A stretch of DNA of 33,223 nucleotides from CAKZRD01 sp964549155 (GTDB taxonomy: Archaea; Nanobdellota; Nanobdellia; Pacearchaeales; GW2011-AR1): contig CAZJUG010000006.1 of NCBI GenBank assembly GCA_964549155.1, positions 1 to 33,223 on the forward strand, read 5' to 3'. Positions 1 to 8,102 of this stretch are shown in pieces (the stretch's first letter is position 1; every line of letters begins with the position of its first letter). The translations under genes and the position numbers were made by a program. Below the pieces are notes generated by a model, which saw only the letters and a program-made list of their open reading frames with translations, made no database searches and was not told the DNA's origin.

Positions 1-513
1 AAATATTCTACAGCCGCTAAAGAAGTGGGGATATCTCCTTTCATGAAAGATGTAAATGTGTGTGCATACAGACGACAGGTTGAGAAAGTTCTCCATCAGA
101 TAGAGAAAAAAAGGAAAAATTATCTTGTGGTCTGTACTGGCCATCAGGGAGAACCCGGATCAATTCTAGAGAGATTATCTAGGAATCAACTTCCATTTAG
201 ATTTGAACAAAATGACAACTTAATCTTTTCTTCAAGTGTGATTCCTACAGAAGTAAATCAAGAAAACTTTGGAAAAATGGAAGACAAGCTTAAAAAAAGA
301 CAATTAAGAATTTTTAAGGATGTTCATGTTTCTGGTCATGGGGGGAGAGAGGATCTTAGGGACATAATTAGAATTTTAAACCCTGAACATATAATTCCTT
401 CTCATGGTGAGGAAGCAAAGACAAAACCTATGGTTGAGTTGGCCAATGAAATGGGGTATAAAACTTCTAAACAGGTTCATCTTTTAAAAGATGGGGTTAG
501 TGTAAACCTATGA
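1..513 (+). CDS. RNase J-like beta-CASP ribonuclease, C-terminal part (5' end outside window)
   Basis: The frame is open from base 1, so this is the 3' part of a longer gene. What remains is the end of a beta-CASP metallo-beta-lactamase nuclease. It has a TGHQGEP motif, the counterpart of TGSQGEP in RNase J, then VSGHGGREDL and IIPSHGE, which carry the late metal and beta-CASP histidines of the family. Archaeal RNase J is a cytoplasmic 5'-3' exoribonuclease for RNA processing and decay. The stop overlaps the start of the next gene by ATGA (510-513), so the two are probably cotranslated. The N-terminal metal-binding HxHxDH motif is not in the window. A CPSF-type relative is possible, but the motif spacing fits RNase J better. 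Confidence 0.85.
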   Translation, partial: KYSTAAKEVGISPFMKDVNVCAYRRQVEKVLHQIEKKRKNYLVVCTGHQGEPGSILERLSRNQLPFRFEQNDNLIFSSSVIPTEVNQENFGKMEDKLKKRQLRIFKDVHVSGHGGREDLRDIIRILNPEHIIPSHGEEAKTKPMVELANEMGYKTSKQVHLLKDGVSVNL

Positions 514-800
514 ATGAATTAACTGGTGCATTTGTTAGAGCTAGAGAAAGAGGGGAGGATTCAAAGATTACTCGTCAGAGTTTGGCTAATGCAGGTTATC
601 AAATTCAAGAAATTGAAGAAGCTTTTAGAGAATCCAATCAGATTACTAGTTCTATACCTTCAGAGAATCTATCCATTAAAATTCCTAAAAGAAGAAAAAA
701 AGCGCTTTGGATATTGATGTTTGTATTAGTTAGTCTATTAATCTCTATGGCCTTATATTTTTTTTGGGATAGGATAATAAATCTATTTGGTGGGGAATAA
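510..800 (+). CDS. Small one-helix membrane protein with N-terminal helical domain
   Basis: I do not recognise this 96-residue protein. Residues 5-42 look like a small helical domain of the pattern RxRGxxxxxItRxxLxxxGYxxxEIxxAF, somewhat like a UBA-type three-helix unit. A basic stretch (IPKRRKKA) and one hydrophobic helix (about 65-85) follow, then a short tail with DRIINLFGG. The basic residues before the helix predict a cytoplasmic N-terminus. It overlaps the RNase J-like gene by four bases and the methyltransferase by one base (TAATG), so it lies inside an operon. The gene starting at 21884 has the same layout of a helical domain followed by a membrane helix. Function unknown. Confidence 0.75.
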   Translation: MNELTGAFVRARERGEDSKITRQSLANAGYQIQEIEEAFRESNQITSSIPSENLSIKIPKRRKKALWILMFVLVSLLISMALYFFWDRIINLFGGE

Positions 801-1342
801 TGTATGAGCCTTCTGAAGATTCTTTCTTTTTTCAAAACTATTTGAGATCTTATTTAGCTAGTCTTGATCTTCTGGAGGGATTTTCTGTTTTAGATATGGG
901 TTCTGGAAGTGGAATTTTGGCTGAAACCTGTGTAGGGTTTATTCAAAAAAAAGATATTATTTGCGTAGATCTTCAATATGATTGTGTTAAATCTTTAAGA
1001 AAAAAAGGTTTTGCTACAATACATTCAAATTTATTTAGGGAAGTTCCGAGGGAGAGAAAGTATGATTTGATTCTCTTTAATGCACCTTATCTTCCTCAAG
1101 ACCGGGCTGAAGAAAAACAGAGTCAGATAGAGACAACGGGGGGAAAAAGAGGAGATGAAGTTTCCTTAAAATTCTTGAGGCAGTCTAAAAAATTTTTGAA
1201 GCAAAATGGAAAGATTTTATTGCTTGTTTCTTCATTGACACCGATGGATAAACTAGAAAAATTTAATCCAAGGATTGTTGCAAGAAAAAAAATCTGGTTT
1301 GAGGAGTTACTGATTTTAGAAATTAGTTCTTTATACAAATAA
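800..1342 (+). CDS. HemK/PrmC-like SAM-dependent methyltransferase
   Basis: A 180-residue class I methyltransferase. The YEPSEDSFF start is typical of archaeal HemK-like enzymes, which methylate the GGQ glutamine of release factor aRF1. Motif I (LDMGSGSG, residues 31-38) binds SAM, and VD at 56-57 is the acidic end of strand 2. The catalytic N-P-P-Y motif reads N94-A-P-Y97, a one-residue departure at the amide-binding site. The length fits the archaeal/Mtq2-type enzymes, which lack the N-terminal domain of bacterial PrmC. The start overlaps the stop of the upstream gene by one base. The substrate is inferred from family membership. Another glutamine or nucleic-acid target is possible because of the NAPY change. 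Confidence 0.8.
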   Translation: MYEPSEDSFFFQNYLRSYLASLDLLEGFSVLDMGSGSGILAETCVGFIQKKDIICVDLQYDCVKSLRKKGFATIHSNLFREVPRERKYDLILFNAPYLPQDRAEEKQSQIETTGGKRGDEVSLKFLRQSKKFLKQNGKILLLVSSLTPMDKLEKFNPRIVARKKIWFEELLILEISSLYK

Positions 1343-1482
1343 AACTTCAAAATTTAGTTTGTATAATCTTCGTTGAACGGAGTAATTATGAACTATTCGG
1401 TCCTATTAAAATTCAGAATTCAACACTTTTAAGATCCATAAAACCTAAAAAATTCCACAACTTGTGTGATAAAACCAGGGAT

Positions 1483-2046
1483 TTAGCGATGATAACTTTC
1501 CTTTATTTCTTTCTTTACATAGATATATGCAATCGAAATTCCAACTATTACTACCAAAAGAATCGAAATTGCCCTTGAAACTAGAGGGTCAAAGATTATG
1601 AGTGCTATTCTTAAAGAATAAAGTCCAAACACAAGATTAATGAAATAGTAGAGATATAATGAAAGCGATTTCCATCCAGTTACTTCTGAGTCCTCTATAA
1701 TTCCTCTGAGAAATATGGCTATTGCAAATCCTATCGATAAAATAAAAATTGAGGCAACAAAAGAGGGAATGACAAGGAGTGTGGGGCTTACTAATTCTGA
1801 AAGGCCAGGGAATTCTAAAGTCTTTATAGCCCAACTGAAGAAAGTTATGTATACAGACCATTCAATAACAGATGTAATAAGTCTTAAAAAACTTGGTCTG
1901 ACTTTTTTCTCAGCTTCGGTCTTTTTGAAGAGTTTTTTAATCCCTATAGAAATTAGCTTTCCTAATATGATTCCTAATAGGATGACTCCTAAGGAGATGA
2001 CAACTCTGAATAACATTTCATCCCATCTCAAGTTCATAATTTCCAT
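1483..2046 (-). CDS. Multi-helix membrane protein resembling MscS-type transmembrane segments
   Basis: A 187-residue, mostly hydrophobic protein with about five membrane helices: 12-32, 57-77, 90-115, 128-150 and 155-175. The first helix, followed by SIGIKKLFKK, and the later RGIIEDSEVTG segment resemble the conserved transmembrane repeat found in small-conductance mechanosensitive channel relatives. There is no MscS beta domain, so it is either a minimal membrane module or an unrelated protein of similar composition. It stands alone, downstream of and in the same direction as the glycosyltransferase/HIT operon with about 30 bases between. Function unproven; a role in the envelope or osmotic response is inference. 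Confidence 0.55.
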   Translation of the reverse strand: MEIMNLRWDEMLFRVVISLGVILLGIILGKLISIGIKKLFKKTEAEKKVRPSFLRLITSVIEWSVYITFFSWAIKTLEFPGLSELVSPTLLVIPSFVASIFILSIGFAIAIFLRGIIEDSEVTGWKSLSLYLYYFINLVFGLYSLRIALIIFDPLVSRAISILLVVIVGISIAYIYVKKEIKESYHR

Positions 2047-2075
2047 ATTATTCTATTGTTTTTTAGTTTAAAAGT

Positions 2076-2525
2076 TTATTCTTTTTTGTTCTTCCAAAGA
2101 GAGACCATCTCATTAGAGAGCTTATGAAAATTTTCTACATCTATCCCTTCCCAAGGGTTTTTCTTATTTTTGCTATATGGAACCAAATGAAAATGAACAT
2201 GTTTTACATATTGCTCTGCATTTTTTCCGTTGTTTAGAATTATTCTACAGGAGGAGTATTTTTTTCTTAGTATTTCAGAAGATTTTTGCAAGTCTAGGAA
2301 TATCTGTTTTAAAATTCTTTCTGGCATTTCTTCTAAAAACTCATAGTGTTCTTTTGGAATAATTAGTAAGTGGATGCTGTCGTCTTTTCTTGGATGGCTC
2401 AGAAAGGTTAGAGTATCTTCAGTTTCTTCTATAAATATAAGTGGGTAATTTTGTTTGTGATGTTCGTACATTTCATGAAACTTGTTCTTTTTTTTTGCGA
2501 AATTACAGAATACACATTCTTTCAT
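2076..2525 (-). CDS. HIT-family nucleotide hydrolase/transferase
   Basis: A 149-residue histidine-triad protein. The signature H109-V-H111-F-H113-L-V is complete. The middle histidine is the nucleophile that forms a nucleotidyl intermediate in this family. Upstream are LLIIPKEH (strand and helix of the fold) and NNGKNAEQ, the usual Asn/Gly loop before the triad. An N-terminal CVFC pair resembles the zinc-binding CxxC seen in many prokaryotic HIT proteins. HIT proteins cleave dinucleoside polyphosphates, AMP-lysine or similar by-products. The start overlaps the glycosyltransferase stop by four bases, so it is the last gene of the 5808-to-2076 operon. The operon link to sugar transfer may be incidental. 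Confidence 0.85.
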   Translation of the reverse strand: MKECVFCNFAKKKNKFHEMYEHHKQNYPLIFIEETEDTLTFLSHPRKDDSIHLLIIPKEHYEFLEEMPERILKQIFLDLQKSSEILRKKYSSCRIILNNGKNAEQYVKHVHFHLVPYSKNKKNPWEGIDVENFHKLSNEMVSLWKNKKE

Positions 2526-4480
2526 TTAAAATATACTTCCTTTTTTAGTTTTTTCCCGATTAATGAATAAGATTTTTTTCTATTCTTCTCATGTAGGGGG
2601 TTTTTTGATTTTTGATTTGAATGCCTTCTATAGATGTAAGACTTGAACGGAACATGCTTCATCTTAAATCCATGACCTACAAAAGACAATAGGAAGTCAT
2701 AATCTTCCGCATTTCTCAATTTATTATCAAATTTTATTTTTTCAAATACTTCTCTTCTGAACATTGCTGAACGACTTGCAATACTCTTAGAGATTCCGTC
2801 TCCAATAAGATAGAGGTAGGGTTCAACTTCTCCGAGATTTCTTCTTTTGGATGCTTTCCTGAGAATTCTTAACGGCTGAGATAAATCTTTAAATTCTGGA
2901 CCCCTCACTTGAATTTTCTTTCCATCTCCTTCTTGGTGCCACACAATCATATCTGAGAAAACCATATCTACCTCCCTATTTTTTTCTAGATACTCTGATT
3001 GAATTTTAAGTTTATTTTTAATCATAATGTCATCCGAATCAAAGATACAGATATACCTCCCTCTTGCTTCTGAGAGCCCCTTATTGATACTAGCTGCTGC
3101 ACCAGAATTCTTTTTGTTTTTTATTACCTTTATTTTTCTGTTTTCTGAAAAATTCTCTCTAATCTTTTGGAAGGTGTTATCTGTTGAACAATCATCTACA
3201 AGAATTACTTCAATATTTTTTTCCGTTTGACCTAAAATAGAATTTATTGTTTCAATTATATATTTCTCTGCATTATAACATGGAATTATTATTGAAACGC
3301 GAGGGTTTAGTTTTCCTTCAATTTCTTCAAGTTTATCTGCTGCTTTTTTCCAAGAAAATTTAACGGATTCTTTTCTAGATTCTTTTGCCATTCTTTCTTG
3401 TAGTCTTTTATTGGATAATATCAAATCTATTTTTTGAACCATATCTTCTTCGTTTTCTACTGCAAATCCACATTTTCTTTTTCCTATTGCAAATCTTGTA
3501 GGGACTGTGCGATCAAAAAGTCTTTCTTTGTATCCCACTATTGGTATTCCTGATGCCATTGCCTCCGAGAAAACATTTGGAAATCCTTCTTGTTCTGAGG
3601 CTAGGACAAATACTTTTCCAAGACAGTAATAATTTTCTACATCTCTTATTTCCCCAAGAAAGCTAACCTTCTCAGAAATTCTAAGTTTTTTAGTTAATTT
3701 AATTAAGTCTTCTTTTTGTGGACCGTCCCCCACAAGAATTAAATGTTTATTTTTTGTTTTTAATTTTGAGAAGACTTTTATTAGTGTTACATTATTCTTA
3801 TCCGCGCCCAGTCTAGATACTGAAAAGACAATATTTTTCCCAGCAAATTTTTTTTTTAGAGGGCATTTTTTAGAGGGATTGAACTTTTTCAAATCAATTC
3901 CTTGTGGAAAAACCCCTATTTTCTTTGGTTCTATATTAAACCTTCTCCTATCAAAATCTTTCATAATGGGACTTCTAGAAAGAATAAAATCTGCTTTTTT
4001 TAATGCCTCTTTTTCAACAAAAAATGCAACCTTTGATTTCAGATAATTATCTTTTTTTTCGGTGAATCCTTTTGCATATTTTGCCATTTTTCTGAATGCA
4101 AGATAGGTTATTGAGGGTTGAATATACAATACAGGTATTTTTGTTATCTTCTTTGTTGGTTTTATAAAAGTGTAATAACATGATACAATTAAGTCTATTT
4201 TTTTATTCGTAATTAAATCTTTTAATTTTTCTGAGATATTTTTCATTTGAAATAATGGTGTAAACATCCTTAAAGATTTATGAAATTTTGGACCTTCATG
4301 TCTGTATACTTTTATTCCATCAATTATTTCTTCTCGTTTTTCAAATCGATGGTTTTCTTGACAAAAAATGGAGACTTCGTGACCTCTTTTTTTTAATTCT
4401 TTAGCTACCTCGTGGGTATTTATTTCTATACCTCCCACAGATGGAAGATATTTGGGTGTTTCAAAAAGAATTCTCATCAA
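2522..4480 (-). CDS. Two-domain glycosyltransferase (GT4 fused to GT2)
   Basis: A 652-residue fusion. Residues 1-390 form a GT-B retaining glycosyltransferase of family GT4: an N-terminal GGIEINTHEVAKEL loop, VSRLGADKN in the second Rossmann half, GDGPQ (251-255), and the E298-x7-E306 motif in EQEGFPNVFSE that contacts the donor nucleotide-sugar. Residues 394-652 form a GT-A inverting GT2 domain with VSIIIPCYN, VDD (428-430) and the metal-binding DSDD (481-484). Such fusions build glycans for surface polysaccharide or S-layer decoration, with two linkages made by one chain. There are no membrane helices, so it acts on the cytoplasmic face. It overlaps its neighbours on both sides by four bases. 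The sugars transferred cannot be read from sequence. Confidence 0.9.
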   Translation of the reverse strand: MMRILFETPKYLPSVGGIEINTHEVAKELKKRGHEVSIFCQENHRFEKREEIIDGIKVYRHEGPKFHKSLRMFTPLFQMKNISEKLKDLITNKKIDLIVSCYYTFIKPTKKITKIPVLYIQPSITYLAFRKMAKYAKGFTEKKDNYLKSKVAFFVEKEALKKADFILSRSPIMKDFDRRRFNIEPKKIGVFPQGIDLKKFNPSKKCPLKKKFAGKNIVFSVSRLGADKNNVTLIKVFSKLKTKNKHLILVGDGPQKEDLIKLTKKLRISEKVSFLGEIRDVENYYCLGKVFVLASEQEGFPNVFSEAMASGIPIVGYKERLFDRTVPTRFAIGKRKCGFAVENEEDMVQKIDLILSNKRLQERMAKESRKESVKFSWKKAADKLEEIEGKLNPRVSIIIPCYNAEKYIIETINSILGQTEKNIEVILVDDCSTDNTFQKIRENFSENRKIKVIKNKKNSGAAASINKGLSEARGRYICIFDSDDIMIKNKLKIQSEYLEKNREVDMVFSDMIVWHQEGDGKKIQVRGPEFKDLSQPLRILRKASKRRNLGEVEPYLYLIGDGISKSIASRSAMFRREVFEKIKFDNKLRNAEDYDFLLSFVGHGFKMKHVPFKSYIYRRHSNQKSKNPLHEKNRKKSYSLIGKKLKKEVYFK

Positions 4481-5808
4481 ATTTCTCCGATTATTTTAAG
4501 CATGTCCAAGGTTATTTTTTTATTCTTTAAATTATTCTTCAAATCACTCAATGCTTTCAGTTTCATTTTTTCTTTTTTTCTTATGAAATTCAAACTTTCT
4601 TTTATTGCTTTTTCCCAAATGTCTTTTCTTTCTTCTTCGCTTAAGTTTTCGTTTAGCGAGGTGTTTAACATTGTAGGATCATTATTTATTACAAAACTCT
4701 GATAGATTTTTTCCATCCATTTGATTGCTCCACGACTATTTCTAGGATATAGTACTGTAAATATTGCCATAAGAGAATTGTATACAAATTCTTTTTGACT
4801 TATACGACATCCTGTTTCCTTTATACGATTATTACATACTTCCATCGCCCTTTTAAATGATATTTTACCTCCTATTTCTTTAAACCACTCCTTTCCCTTG
4901 AAGATCCGATCATTTTTTAGTCCGTAAGATCCGTGAACGCAATGAAACTTTGGGTCCGCTTGAAAATAAACATCGTATCCATTATCTATGGCGATACAAC
5001 CAAACTCTCTCTCGGGGAATCTTTCACAAATTGTTACAGGAAAACCCCCAATATCATTAAACATTTTCTTTGAACATAAAAAGTACCCTCCACTGTTCTG
5101 AATTGTGAAGGGTTTAAGGATGTGATATTCCTCATGAATAAATTTATCTTTTTTAGTTAAGTATTCCTCTGGAAATGAGGCCTTATTACTCGTATAAACA
5201 CCCTTAGAAAAATTAATCTGGCTAATACTTTTCTGGGATTTAACATTTTCTGGGAGGGTGGATCTCAAATAGGGGGGAAGGTTGATTATTCCTACATTTA
5301 CTCCTTCTGTTTCTAACCATTCAAAAGTATGAATTCCTCCAAATGCGGTATATGGTGCTATGATTGAATCATCGTCTACAAAAAGGAGGTATTTAGAATT
5401 TGTTTTTTCTACACCGATATTTGTTGAAGGACCATATCCTTGGTGGGTCTCATTTTGGATGTAAACTAAGTTTATGTTTTTCCTTGTTGCTTCTTCTCTA
5501 AAACTTTTGACAACTTCTGCAGTATTGTCTTTGCTTGCATCATCTACTACTATTATCTCTTTGATAGGGGGTTTTTGATTTAAACAAGACAAGATCGCCC
5601 AAGAAAGCGGATTAAGGTCTTCTTTTAGAGTATTCTTTTTATAAGGGGCGCGATTGTATGTGGGGAGAACTACAGAAACATCTAGTCTTTCATAGGGGAG
5701 TTTGAAATTGTCTAAATAGAATACATCATAGTAAGGTTTTTTGATTTCTTCTTCAAACAATTGACTAGTCTCTTTTTCACTTTGTTCTTTTTTATTAGCT
5801 TCTGCCAT
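4477..5808 (-). CDS. Family 2 glycosyltransferase
   Basis: A 443-residue GT-A glycosyltransferase. VSVVLPTYNRAP (44-55) opens the nucleotide-binding fold, IVVDDASKDNT (86-96) is the classical second motif, and LLFVDDDS (141-148) holds the DxD metal site. A middle NSGGYFLCSKKMFNDIGGF segment is the acceptor-side GGF motif. The C-terminal ~90 residues are charged and helical with no transmembrane segment. It is the first gene of a three-gene operon with the GT4-GT2 fusion and the HIT protein, and overlaps the fusion by four bases. Its promoter must lie between 5809 and the divergent rRNA promoter near 5916; a weak TATA-like stretch sits at about 5830-5842. Likely makes surface glycans. Acceptor unknown. 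Confidence 0.88.
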   Translation of the reverse strand: MAEANKKEQSEKETSQLFEEEIKKPYYDVFYLDNFKLPYERLDVSVVLPTYNRAPYKKNTLKEDLNPLSWAILSCLNQKPPIKEIIVVDDASKDNTAEVVKSFREEATRKNINLVYIQNETHQGYGPSTNIGVEKTNSKYLLFVDDDSIIAPYTAFGGIHTFEWLETEGVNVGIINLPPYLRSTLPENVKSQKSISQINFSKGVYTSNKASFPEEYLTKKDKFIHEEYHILKPFTIQNSGGYFLCSKKMFNDIGGFPVTICERFPEREFGCIAIDNGYDVYFQADPKFHCVHGSYGLKNDRIFKGKEWFKEIGGKISFKRAMEVCNNRIKETGCRISQKEFVYNSLMAIFTVLYPRNSRGAIKWMEKIYQSFVINNDPTMLNTSLNENLSEEERKDIWEKAIKESLNFIRKKEKMKLKALSDLKNNLKNKKITLDMLKIIGEI

Positions 5809-5909
5809 ATTATTATTTATTCTATCTTACTTAAAAGTCTTCCGATTTTGGATTTAATCTTCGTGGATATTCTTTCTGTTCTTCATTATTTCTCCCTCGA
5901 TAAAATAAC

Positions 5910-5928
5910 CAAAAGCTTTATAAAGCCA
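5910..5928 (+). promoter_or_regulatory. rRNA operon core promoter (BRE + TATA)
   Basis: CAAAAGCTTTATAAAGCCA is a strong archaeal BRE/TATA element, with TATA core 5916-5925. Transcription should start about 25 bases beyond the core, near 5945, giving a leader of about 200 bases before 16S. The same extended element precedes aEF-2, aEF-1alpha and eL18. Confidence 0.7.
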
Positions 5929-6148
5929 TCAAAACAAAGATATTATGCAAATGATAACTTTGGATTTAATTTCCAAAGCTTCGATTATGTTTATTGAAGC
6001 TAGAATGAGTGCTTTATCTAAGTATAAAGTATGATGTAAGCCAATTCTAGTGAGTCAATCTTTTAGCAGTTTAGGATAGATCTTGTTTATTTGATATTGG
6101 TTACACCTTTATAATATCAAAGCTAATTAATAAATATTTATTAGTTCA
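5929..6148 (+). other. rRNA 5' leader with hairpins and 5' half of the 16S processing stem
   Basis: No protein gene is seen between 5809 and 6148. After the promoter the leader holds a hairpin at 5958-5978 (CTTTGGA/TCCAAAG). Two 12-base tracts, 5993-6004 and 6038-6049, are perfect complements of 7646-7657 and 7634-7645 downstream of 16S. A small hairpin (CTTTAT 6012-6017 / ATAAAG 6024-6029) sits between them. A 9-bp hairpin (6090-6098 with 6113-6121) follows just before the mature 16S end. The paired tracts are the expected pre-16S processing stem. Confidence 0.8.
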
Positions 6149-7589
<1,441 letters not shown>

Positions 7590-7704
7590 ATAAATTTTAT
7601 AAAAAATTAATTTAGTTAAAATTGGTAATGACATAGAATTGGCTTTCTAGCTTCAATTATATTCAATAAACATCTGGTGCAAGCAGACTGCAGGCACCAG
7701 AAAT

Positions 7705-7775
7705 GGGCCCGTAGTCTAGTAGTAAAATACTTCGCTTGCACCGATGAGTCCCGGGTGCGATTCCCGGCGGGTCCA
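7705..7775 (+). tRNA. tRNA-Ala (anticodon TGC), structurally unusual
   Basis: A 71-nt cloverleaf with acceptor GGGCCCG/CGGGTCC including the G3-U70 wobble that specifies alanine, discriminator A, and no encoded CCA. The anticodon TGC (7737-7739) sits in loop CTTGCAC. The position between 16S and 23S is the classical archaeal one for tRNA-Ala. Oddities: the anticodon stem has a T-T mismatch (7731/7745); the D stem has a C-A mismatch (7716/7726); the D loop reads AGTAGTA where AGTGGTA is usual (G18 to A); the T loop reads TGCGATT rather than TTCGATT (T55 to G). Its last 11 bases plus the next base recur 70 bases downstream. Either an unusual functional tRNA or one beginning to decay. Confidence 0.88.
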
Positions 7776-7846
7776 TAATCGACAAAGTCGATTTGGAACT
7801 GACGGCAATAAAAATTCGAAAGAATTTTTTCAGTCGGCGGGTCCAT
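7765..7846 (+). repeat. 12-bp direct repeat of the tRNA-Ala 3' end flanking a 58-bp insert
   Basis: CGGCGGGTCCAT occurs at 7765-7776 (end of the T stem, acceptor 3' strand, discriminator) and again at 7835-7846. The 58 bases between fold into a 7-bp hairpin (7777-7793) and a second stem (7798-7802 with 7830-7834, then 7810-7817 with 7822-7829, GAAA loop). The arrangement resembles an integration footprint at a tRNA 3' end, but no integrase gene is inside. Confidence 0.75.
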
Positions 7847-8102
7847 TTTATCGTTTGCAAATCACACTCAATCAAATGAGAAAGCAAGAAAAGCTTTTCA
7901 AAAAATAACACAACACATGAAGTTCACAACAATCTGTTGTGGATGGAGTTGGAGAACAAAGCAAGTGCGATTAATCGCATATCATGTTCAATGAAAACAG
8001 TACTCACCAACACATTTAGATATATAATATATAAATGTAAAATAGTTTCTCACTAAAATGAGTTTTAGTTAAAATGTCTAAAAATATTTTATAGTGTGGA
8101 TC

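Larger units (their letters stand above)
7590..8102 (+). other. 16S-23S internal transcribed spacer
   Basis: About 510 bases with one tRNA and a chain of hairpins. The 3' half of the 16S processing stem is at 7634-7657. Hairpins follow at 7673-7701 (8 bp, TCTGGTGC/GCACCAGA), 7777-7793 (7 bp), 7810-7829 (8 bp with a GAAA loop), 7925-7941 (CACAACA/TGTTGTG) and 7966-7979 (palindrome TGCGATTAATCGCA). The 5' half of the 23S processing stem is at 7994-8010, 8041-8050 and 8094-8102, with local hairpins between these pieces. No open frame here looks like a gene. Confidence 0.85.

Noticed and set aside
1343..1482. A tiny frame with a Shine-Dalgarno-like CGGAG before ATG at 1388
   Set aside because: Only about 13 codons, no recognisable peptide, and Shine-Dalgarno use is rare in this window.
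7705..7846. tRNA-Ala with an intron ending at the second CGGGTCCA
   Set aside because: The first copy already completes T stem and acceptor. Using the second would break the T stem, and there is no bulge-helix-bulge at the would-be junctions. A duplication is simpler.
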